A DNA stretch of 5,736 nt from Clostridia bacterium (GTDB lineage: Bacteria > Bacillota > Clostridia > DUPQ01): positions 1 to 5,736 of the forward strand of contig JAQVAJ010000116.1 in NCBI GenBank assembly GCA_028690885.1. Direction: 5' to 3'. The notes beneath the pieces are model-generated. The model saw only the letters and a list, made by a program, of their open reading frames with translations, did no database searches and was not told where the DNA came from. How positions within the stretch are numbered: position 1 is the stretch's first letter; each line of letters opens with the position of its first letter. Made by a program: the position numbers and the translations under genes. Below are positions 1-5,403 of the stretch, one piece after another.

Positions 1-338
1 ACAGCTCCCAGGTCAAGCGACAAATAGGGGGATACCTTCCGGTTCCCGGGAATATCCGTTCTCAGATTCAGGAAGAACGGCACCACCAAATAGTCCCAGT
101 CGATTGCCCAAAAACCGAATCCCGCACCCATATAGAAATACGGATTAAACCGGTATCCGTTAATAATATGGGCACTTTGCATTCTGGCATAAAGTTGTCC
201 GTCCGGTACCATCCATCTGCTGGAAGAATAACCTAATTCCACATATCCCTGGTACCCTTTTCCGTTCTCCGCTCTCTCCTGAGAAAACGCAAAACAGCTG
301 CATAATAGCATAATAGATAATAAAATAATTTTTTTCAT
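1..338 (-). CDS. Small outer-membrane beta-barrel protein, N-terminal 112 residues (runs off window)
   Basis: The gene starts with ATG at 338 and is open to the left edge, so the C-terminus is not seen. The first 19-20 residues are a signal peptide: MKK, a hydrophobic stretch, then AFSQE. Cleavage after Ser19 would leave Gln20 at the N-terminus, which is common in Bacteroidota. C13 and C15 lie in the signal, but the sites are poor lipoboxes. The mature part has alternating aromatic/hydrophobic and polar residues with glycine turns, for example GYRFNPYFYMGAGFGFW (61-77) and VSPYLSLDLGA (102-112). This pattern fits small outer-membrane beta-barrels of unknown function in Bacteroidales. The ATG lies 5 bases after the DUF4249 stop, so the gene is probably read from the same transcript. 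Its GC content (about 48% over 1-300) is well above that of the three upstream genes, suggesting a different history. The barrel call is by composition and family likeness, and no specific function can be given. Confidence 0.75.
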   Translation of the reverse strand, partial: MKKIILLSIMLLCSCFAFSQERAENGKGYQGYVELGYSSSRWMVPDGQLYARMQSAHIINGYRFNPYFYMGAGFGFWAIDWDYLVVPFFLNLRTDIPGNRKVSPYLSLDLGA

Positions 339-343
339 TTTGA

Positions 344-1366
344 TTAATTAGTGTATATTTTGTGACCATCTGTAGTAAAGTATTCATTGAAAACGGAGTT
401 TGTGTCGACGATAGATTTGTTGCCACTCAAACTGCCAAATACCCCCGCTCCGTTTTCAACATTAGAATAAATCATTATCGGTTCAGAAAAAATGTCATTT
501 TTTGCGCAATCATACATTTTGATACTTTTATAATAATCATATAATTCTTTTGAAATACTTTTTAAATCCACTTCAATCCAACATGCGGATGCTTTTTCGA
601 AAACAGAAAAAACATGCCAATATTCGCTTCTTCTAACCTCAATTGTAAAATTGTAATTTTGTCCGTTAATCAAGCTGTCATCAAATACGTTGGAAAAAAA
701 AGCAGGCCAACCGCCTATTGGTGAATCCAGAAGTTTGTCTTCGAAGATAATGTCTGAAGATACAAAAATATCATGCATAAAATAGTGTGCCTGAAACATC
801 CACATATAAGACACGCATCTTGCAGTCAAATGATAGTAGTTGTTCACATCCGGTGGGTCTTTTAGTGATAGAGTAATGGCATTAACTGTGTCACTTGCGC
901 CTAAGACGGCAGGGGTAAAGGCATCAATATAATCTTGTTTTTTATAAAAAAGGATACTCCTGACTATCTCATAGGTTGCTTTATTAACAACAGAGGTTTT
1001 TGCTTTTACTGATTTGTATCCTTCTGCAACTGCCGAAAGGATAAGCTGGTCTTCTTCAACCGGTATATAATCAGCTATATAACATTCAGATAAGGAATCA
1101 AAAAATAATTCTTCACGATGAGAGTTGTTAACTGTCAATTCAACCTTTGCGTGTTTCATAATATAATCTGAGTCATTTTTTATCAATGAGTTTTCAAGAA
1201 AAGAACCATTTTTATACAATTTTACAGCAAGCACAGTATCTGGATTAGCTACAGCAGATAATACTAACCGTGGTTCAATCGGATAATTATCAAAGTCAAT
1301 AGTTCGTTCACAAAACGAGCAAAACAGAAAGGCACTTATAATTAATGTAATATATACTTTTTTCAT
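344..1366 (-). CDS. DUF4249 family lipoprotein, partner of the TonB-dependent receptor
   Basis: This 340-residue protein resembles the DUF4249 family, Bacteroidota lipoproteins usually encoded beside a TonB-dependent receptor. Their molecular role is not established, but they are thought to be accessory to outer-membrane import. A signal peptide (1-18) precedes Cys19. CERTIDFD followed by EPRLVLSAV (31-39) matches the usual family start, where the lipidated Cys leads into an Ile/Leu-Asp stretch and a beta strand. An Ig-like strand pattern follows (74-127). The C-terminal part has the family-like segments DDSLINGQNYNF (229-240), LYDYYKSIKMYD (275-286) and FSEPIMIYSNVENGAGVFG (293-311). The lipobox is odd: Phe, not Ser/Ala/Gly, precedes Cys19, and Cys16 is no better. 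The ATG is one base after the receptor stop (TAA-C-ATG), which suggests translational coupling. Family assignment is by recognition of conserved segments and was not tested by a profile search. Confidence 0.85.
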   Translation of the reverse strand: MKKVYITLIISAFLFCSFCERTIDFDNYPIEPRLVLSAVANPDTVLAVKLYKNGSFLENSLIKNDSDYIMKHAKVELTVNNSHREELFFDSLSECYIADYIPVEEDQLILSAVAEGYKSVKAKTSVVNKATYEIVRSILFYKKQDYIDAFTPAVLGASDTVNAITLSLKDPPDVNNYYHLTARCVSYMWMFQAHYFMHDIFVSSDIIFEDKLLDSPIGGWPAFFSNVFDDSLINGQNYNFTIEVRRSEYWHVFSVFEKASACWIEVDLKSISKELYDYYKSIKMYDCAKNDIFSEPIMIYSNVENGAGVFGSLSGNKSIVDTNSVFNEYFTTDGHKIYTN

Positions 1367-1367
1367 G

Positions 1368-3728
1368 TTAAAATTGATAGGAATAGCTGAAAGAAGGCAT
1401 AAAAGGGAATAAGCATATTTCTTTTAAAACTATTTTTGAATCTTCATACCCCATATATAAAGTGTAAGTATTAAAGTGATTATATATATTGTAAATACCA
1501 AAATTCAGAGTGCTTTGGCCTTTTTTATGTCTTATATAATAATTAATGCCAAGGTCCAATCTATGATAATCCGGTAATTTAAACCCATTGCGTTCGCTAT
1601 ACTGTGAATAAAATTTATAAGTTTTTAATAGCACGGGAGAATTCGCATCATATTCCATTTCTGTGTTATAGTGATGGCCATCGGCATATACTTTGTCGCT
1701 ACCTATTGTAGCGTCTGCTTCGATTATTAATCTTCCGATAATTAATTCATCTGATAGTGTGGCCCTGCGTCCTGTCTGATATACAAAAGTACCGGCGATT
1801 TCCCAATTGAAATTTATTTTGTATGAAATGTTAATACTTAGATTATTACGGCAGTCGTTGCTTGCATAAAACCATTTTCCGTTGTTCAGTATGTTCCCTT
1901 CTTTATTAAAAGATCTGATAGATTTTGACCAAGTATAGCTGATCCAGCCGGTCGTTTTTCCATAAGATGTTTGAGCAAAAAATTCTGCTCCATAAGAAGA
2001 ACCTTTCCCTACGGCTACCATTGATTCCCACTTCTGGCTGTCATTAATATATGATACTCCGTCTTTATACTCCAATATATTGTTCATTAATTTATTATAG
2101 ACTTCAAATGAAAAATGTGTGTTTTCATTCAAGTCATAAAATAAACCCAAGGCATATTGTTGAGCTTTCATTGGCTTTATGTTAGTACTGATTGGAACCC
2201 AAAGATCGGAAGGCATGATCAAATTATTACTACTTAATAAATGCATTCCCTGGCTCATAAATGTATATGATATTTTTACAGAAAAAGGATCGGATAAAAG
2301 GAAACGAATTCCTAAACGTGGCTCAAAGAATGGATATAATGCGTCTTTTACGGCATATCCACTTATTCTTGCACCTAAAATCATTTTGACATATTTAGAC
2401 AGTTGCCAGTCATCTTCGGCGTATAATGAAAATTTTTTCAATAAGCTATAATCCTTATGCGTCATTTCCAACAGATCATATTTTTCTATATTTTCATTAT
2501 TACCGGGAATAATGGTTGTGGTATGTTTTTCGGAATGAACAACAGGGGAAAAATCTTGAAATGAAATTTTAATTCCAAAATTAATAAAGTGTTTATTGCT
2601 TATATAATAATTTAAATGTGAAGCAAATGCATATTCTCTGATATTCGAATTATAGTCGGCAAATGAAAGAACATTGTGATAAAAATCAGACCCTTTATCA
2701 ATTGTATTGGTTATCTCGACTTTCTCTTCTGCCTTATATGAACGTATGTATTGGTAATCACTAAAATTCAATGTCATGCCAAGATTTATCTGTGGTGAAA
2801 AAGAATGCTTCCAGCGTACATTTAGGACTTTGTTCCCCCAATTATTTTTTGTGTCATATTGACTTGAATTTATTGTAGATTGTACATTACCAGACTCTTG
2901 AGAATCGGTTGAAACCGATTCGGAATTATTACTGTCAATACTAAATTGATCATTACCCATATAATATAATAAAGACAAATAATCGTTATTATTTGAAAAA
3001 CGGTGAGTAAGCTTGGCTGTTAAATCATTAAAGCGCATTTTAGTAAATTGAGATAACGCTTTTTTATTATCATAGATTTTTTCTAGTAAAGGTTTTGCGT
3101 ACAGATCATAATATGAGTACCTTCCTGATACAATAAATGCAGTTTTATCTTTTATAACAGGGCCCTCAAAGTATGCTTTGGCTGAAAGAATCCCAATGGT
3201 CACTCCTCCGTGGAATGAAGTGTTATCGCCATCTCTTGTATGCACATCAATCACCCCAGACAGACGACCTCCATATTGTGCCGGAAACCCTCCTTTGTAC
3301 ACAATTATTTTATCCAAGACATCAACGTTAAAAGCCGATATTAGTCCTTTTAAATGTTCAAGATTGAATAACGTTGCACCATCAATGTAAATACTGTTCT
3401 GGTCAATACCACCTCCTCTTATTTGCAGACCTACACCACTATCTCCTAAAGATTGAATCCCAGGTAAAAGCTGAAGTATTTTAACAAGATCTGATTCCCC
3501 AAATAATGCTGGTGCCTTTTTTACTTGTATTACAGGTATTTCCAGAGCACTCATTGTCGTGTTCTTTGCATTGAGAATGTTTTTTTCCCCAATAATGGTT
3601 ATTTCTCTAAGAGTATTGTCCTTGACCTTTTTAATTGTGTCATTTACCGTATTCAGATTCAGGGCTATAGCATCAACAGATAATGTTAAAGATAAAACAA
3701 ACAATAGAAGATGGACATACATGCACAT
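1368..3728 (-). CDS. TonB-dependent outer-membrane receptor (plug plus beta-barrel)
   Basis: This 786-residue protein is a TonB-dependent transporter, an outer-membrane barrel that imports a ligand using energy relayed by TonB-ExbBD. A signal peptide spans about 1-22, with cleavage near VDA|IA or AIA|LN. LREITIIGE (40-48) is a likely TonB-box region. The plug covers about 62-165 and has the hallmarks LVKILQLLPGIQS (81-93), LQIRGGGIDQNSIYIDG (101-117) and GGFPAQYGGRLSGVIDV (146-162). The remainder is beta-barrel, ending in PSFSYSYQF with the terminal Phe typical of barrel-assembly signals. Many close relatives paired with DUF4249 have a carboxypeptidase-regulatory-like domain before the plug; there is no room for one here, with only about 20 residues between signal and TonB box. 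ATG at 3728 or the in-frame ATG at 3722 could be the start; either gives an intact signal peptide. The ligand is unknown. The gene lies 18 bases after the peptidase stop and almost touches the DUF4249 gene. Confidence 0.93.
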   Translation of the reverse strand: MCMYVHLLLFVLSLTLSVDAIALNLNTVNDTIKKVKDNTLREITIIGEKNILNAKNTTMSALEIPVIQVKKAPALFGESDLVKILQLLPGIQSLGDSGVGLQIRGGGIDQNSIYIDGATLFNLEHLKGLISAFNVDVLDKIIVYKGGFPAQYGGRLSGVIDVHTRDGDNTSFHGGVTIGILSAKAYFEGPVIKDKTAFIVSGRYSYYDLYAKPLLEKIYDNKKALSQFTKMRFNDLTAKLTHRFSNNNDYLSLLYYMGNDQFSIDSNNSESVSTDSQESGNVQSTINSSQYDTKNNWGNKVLNVRWKHSFSPQINLGMTLNFSDYQYIRSYKAEEKVEITNTIDKGSDFYHNVLSFADYNSNIREYAFASHLNYYISNKHFINFGIKISFQDFSPVVHSEKHTTTIIPGNNENIEKYDLLEMTHKDYSLLKKFSLYAEDDWQLSKYVKMILGARISGYAVKDALYPFFEPRLGIRFLLSDPFSVKISYTFMSQGMHLLSSNNLIMPSDLWVPISTNIKPMKAQQYALGLFYDLNENTHFSFEVYNKLMNNILEYKDGVSYINDSQKWESMVAVGKGSSYGAEFFAQTSYGKTTGWISYTWSKSIRSFNKEGNILNNGKWFYASNDCRNNLSINISYKINFNWEIAGTFVYQTGRRATLSDELIIGRLIIEADATIGSDKVYADGHHYNTEMEYDANSPVLLKTYKFYSQYSERNGFKLPDYHRLDLGINYYIRHKKGQSTLNFGIYNIYNHFNTYTLYMGYEDSKIVLKEICLFPFMPSFSYSYQF

Positions 3729-3746
3729 TTGGCGAAGGTCAACAGT

Positions 3747-5006
3747 TTATAAAATATAACTGATAAATTTGACAGAATAATCATATGATGGTTCTCCAGA
3801 TCCGTACCAACCGTCATATGATAAAGCTTCATCAGGATCAAACACACCACTTGCAAACCAACCATTGGAAATGCCCCAATATCCCCAATTGTAATGTACT
3901 TTCTCTGATAATAATGTGTTATACAATACGTAATGTTCCAAAACCTCACCATTATACTCAAGTGTATATACATCGTATGAAGAATATATTGATTTATAGA
4001 TTGCATCAGCCACCCAACTATGACCGATAAATAAATCTTTTTTCCCGGTAATAACAGTCGGTCCGTAATAAATCGCATCTGTAAGGTCGTCAAAAGCGTA
4101 TGAAGCTACAGCTCCTGCAGAGTATCCATTGTTGTTTAAAAATGAACAGATCTCTGAGGCAGATGCAGACGATCCCAATACATTTTGAATATCACGAAAT
4201 AAAACAGGGATTTTATTATGGTTTTCATTTTGTATCATTGACAGCCAATCACTAGAAAAAATATTCGGGCTGAAATCTTTCATATGATAAGCCATTACTT
4301 GCGCAGTCGCAACTGTTGAACATCCAGCGTCTCCTCCCAATAGTAAATTGAATGGACTACCTTGGTCCCAATTAACGGGGACGTATCTACTATAATCAAC
4401 TACTACGTCTAAATCGTAGACTGTATGAGAATAACTCCAAACATTCGGATCAAATGGAGGAATGTTTTTTGTTTTTGGATATCTTAGACTATTTTTCAAT
4501 GCTGCCGATGAGCATAGCTCCTGAATGTCATATTTTTTTGATGTTTCTTGTTTAATATATGATCTCATTTGTCTGAAAAAAAGCTTAAGGCCTTGATTAT
4601 ATAGAGTATCTAATAATGAACCTCTTTCAACATAACATAATATTTCTGGGATTCTCTCATCATTGGATACAATAGAATAACCCTGTCCAAGCTTAGTTTT
4701 AAAAATACATTCATAGTAGGCAAATTCTTCTGTTTTATACAAAGAGCAGGAAATAATATTGATTAGTGTGTCATTATTAAGTTTTGAAGTCTTCGAAAAA
4801 TCAATAATCTTTTTTATTGCCTCAGATTGGGAGATATTATAGTCATTTTTCTTTGAAACCTGCAATGCTATTGACTCTGCTTTTGTTAACGAAAGCTGAG
4901 TGCTTGCATAATCATTATATTCCGTACTTGATTCTGGCTCAACTACGTTACAACTGATAATAACCAAAGACATCGTAATTAAAAGAAAAATAATTTTAAG
5001 TTTCAT
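3747..5006 (-). CDS. C10 family (streptopain-like) cysteine peptidase lipoprotein with propeptide
   Basis: This 419-residue protein resembles peptidase family C10 (streptopain, Bacteroides Bfp proteases, Prevotella interpain), which are secreted cysteine proteases made as zymogens. A signal peptide ends in the lipobox VIISC, giving a lipidated Cys19. The Spi/propeptide-like part spans about 37-135, with LTKAESIALQV (40-50) and GQGYSIVSNDERIPEILCYVERG (107-129). The catalytic part runs from about 205: WDQGSPFN (213-220) with a candidate oxyanion Gln215, GCSTVATAQVMAYH (228-241) with catalytic Cys229, IGHSWVADAI (327-336) with His329, and HYNWGYWGISNGWF (371-384) with Asn373 and Trp374. All expected active-site residues are present, so an active enzyme is likely. 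The usual NWGWGG loop reads NWGYWG, a local oddity. It is first in the array, 18 bases before the receptor gene, and its placement suggests it processes a substrate for that receptor. No Shine-Dalgarno is evident. The substrate cannot be read from sequence. Confidence 0.93.
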   Translation of the reverse strand: MKLKIIFLLITMSLVIISCNVVEPESSTEYNDYASTQLSLTKAESIALQVSKKNDYNISQSEAIKKIIDFSKTSKLNNDTLINIISCSLYKTEEFAYYECIFKTKLGQGYSIVSNDERIPEILCYVERGSLLDTLYNQGLKLFFRQMRSYIKQETSKKYDIQELCSSAALKNSLRYPKTKNIPPFDPNVWSYSHTVYDLDVVVDYSRYVPVNWDQGSPFNLLLGGDAGCSTVATAQVMAYHMKDFSPNIFSSDWLSMIQNENHNKIPVLFRDIQNVLGSSASASEICSFLNNNGYSAGAVASYAFDDLTDAIYYGPTVITGKKDLFIGHSWVADAIYKSIYSSYDVYTLEYNGEVLEHYVLYNTLLSEKVHYNWGYWGISNGWFASGVFDPDEALSYDGWYGSGEPSYDYSVKFISYIL

Positions 5007-5044
5007 GATAGTTAAGTTTTAAATAAACGTTTTTTTACTGAGCG

Positions 5045-5069
5045 TTGAGACTTTGTCGCATTATCTCAA
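5045..5069. repeat. Inverted repeat TTGAGA ... TCTCAA in the likely operon leader
   Basis: Six-base arms at 5045-5050 and 5064-5069 are separated by 13 bases, 39 bases upstream of the peptidase ATG. If the operon transcript starts upstream of here, a small hairpin could form in its 5' leader. The stem is short, and its importance is uncertain. Confidence 0.25.
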
Positions 5070-5112
5070 TAGTTTTGGAGCGTAATATCTCAGGTGCTGC
5101 TGTATTATAATA

Positions 5113-5128
5113 AAGAACATAAGTTCTT
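5113..5128. repeat. Inverted repeat AAGAAC-ATAA-GTTCTT
   Basis: Two six-base arms, perfectly complementary, surround a four-base centre about 107 bases upstream of the peptidase start. It could be an operator or a weak hairpin in the operon leader. It has no following T-run on either strand that would make it a convincing terminator. Confidence 0.35.
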
Positions 5129-5165
5129 CTTACAATAAATCTTGCGATAGTTGATTTTTATTGGG

Positions 5166-5176
5166 ACAATTATTGT
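5166..5176. repeat. Perfect palindrome ACAAT-T-ATTGT
   Basis: This 11-base perfect inverted repeat lies about 160 bases upstream of the peptidase start. Nearby, CAATAAA (5133-5139) and TTTATTG (5157-5163) form a further inverted pair with a 17-base loop. In DNA this AT-rich, such palindromes can arise by chance, so only a possible operator role is suggested. Confidence 0.25.
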
Positions 5177-5286
5177 TGTTTTTAGAATACCCGGATAAAT
5201 CTATTGGTAAGTCTTTTAGGAAATATAAAACAAACAATACTCTTTGCGAAAATAAAAATTTATTAGTTTAAAAACAACTGCCCGGG

Positions 5287-5297
5287 CGAAAGTTTCG
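5287..5297. repeat. Palindrome CGAAAGTTTCG, copy 1
   Basis: This is a perfect 11-base inverted repeat, CGAAA-G-TTTCG. Ten of its bases (GAAAGTTTCG) recur 54 bases downstream at 5342-5351. The two copies flank the FNR-like palindrome. They could be paired operator sites upstream of msrA; no regulator is identifiable in the window. Confidence 0.4.
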
Positions 5298-5314
5298 GTA
5301 AAATGAGCGTTAAC

Positions 5315-5328
5315 TTGATTTTAATCAA
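5315..5328. promoter_or_regulatory. FNR/CRP-family-like palindrome TTGAT-N4-ATCAA
   Basis: TTGATTTTAATCAA is an exact match to the TTGATnnnnATCAA consensus of FNR-type regulators, with arms of six bases around a TT centre. It lies about 83 bases upstream of the likely msrA start and about 310 bases upstream of the peptidase start, so it could act on either gene. Whether Bacteroidota regulators of this family use this exact site is not known to me, and the region is AT-rich, so chance remains possible. Confidence 0.35.
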
Positions 5329-5341
5329 TAGAATACATTTT

Positions 5342-5351
5342 GAAAGTTTCG
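5342..5351. repeat. GAAAGTTTCG, copy 2
   Basis: This is the second copy of the 10-base core found in the palindrome at 5287-5297; the outer C of the first copy is T here. It lies about 18 bases upstream of the -33-like TTTG of msrA, a position where a regulator could contact RNA polymerase. A regulatory role is inferred only from repetition and position. Confidence 0.35.
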
Positions 5352-5369
5352 CTTAGCGGGGCGGAATGC

Positions 5370-5399
5370 TTTGTTTTTCCCGGAACAAAATTATCTTTG
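5370..5399 (+). promoter_or_regulatory. Bacteroidota-type promoter of msrA (TTTG ... TATCTTTG)
   Basis: TATCTTTG at 5392-5399 exactly matches the Bacteroides -7 consensus TAnnTTTG. TTTG at 5370-5373 is a -33-like element, separated from it by 18 bases, which is close to the usual spacing. The start codon begins only 5 bases after the -7 box, so transcription should start at or very near the ATG. This would explain the absence of a ribosome binding site. The boxes are seen directly; promoter activity and the start point are inferred. Confidence 0.7.
5386..5393 (-). promoter_or_regulatory. Possible minus-strand -7 box (TAATTTTG) overlapping the msrA promoter
   Basis: On the minus strand this reads TAATTTTG, an exact TAnnTTTG match, and it shares two bases with the msrA -7 box. 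The matching -33 element would fall inside msrA, where only a T-rich run is seen, not a clear TTTG. If used, it would give the peptidase operon a leader of nearly 380 bases. It could equally be a relic promoter of the left-edge gene, from before the AT-rich genes were inserted, or a chance match. Confidence 0.3.
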
Positions 5400-5403
5400 T
5401 CAT

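Larger units (their letters stand above)
5007..5403. other. Divergent intergenic region between the peptidase operon and msrA
   Basis: There is no open frame with coding character, no tRNA or rRNA, and no recognisable riboswitch in these 397 bases. The part nearest the peptidase gene (5007-5280) is very AT-rich and holds short inverted repeats but no clear minus-strand promoter. The part nearest msrA holds the msrA promoter, the FNR-like palindrome and the two GAAAGTTTCG copies. The length is generous for a divergent promoter region and leaves room for regulation or a long leader of the peptidase operon. Confidence 0.7.

Noticed and set aside
160..426. Minus-strand open frame of 88 codons spanning the DUF4249/outer-membrane gene junction
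   Set aside because: It overlaps both genes in a different frame, and its protein shows no signal or family pattern, whereas both overlapping frames do.
3686..4093. Minus-strand open frame of 135 codons at the end of the peptidase gene
   Set aside because: It overlaps the peptidase coding sequence in another frame. The peptidase frame carries the conserved His, Asn and Trp motifs, and the alternative product has no recognisable features.
5104..5109. TATAAT on the minus strand as a -10 box for the peptidase operon
   Set aside because: There is no -35 hexamer at suitable spacing, and this phylum uses TAnnTTTG rather than TATAAT.
5231..5239. TATTGTTTG on the minus strand as a -7 box
   Set aside because: It has three bases instead of two between TA and TTTG, and no TTTG-like -33 element at the right distance.
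5251..5264. AATAAA-AA-TTTATT inverted repeat as a terminator or operator
   Set aside because: It is made only of A and T in an AT-rich stretch, so it gives a very weak stem and is readily explained by composition.
5039..5311. TGAGCGTT repeated at 5039-5046 and 5304-5311
   Set aside because: An eight-base repeat is expected about once by chance in an intergenic region of this length, and the copies have no symmetrical or promoter-linked position.
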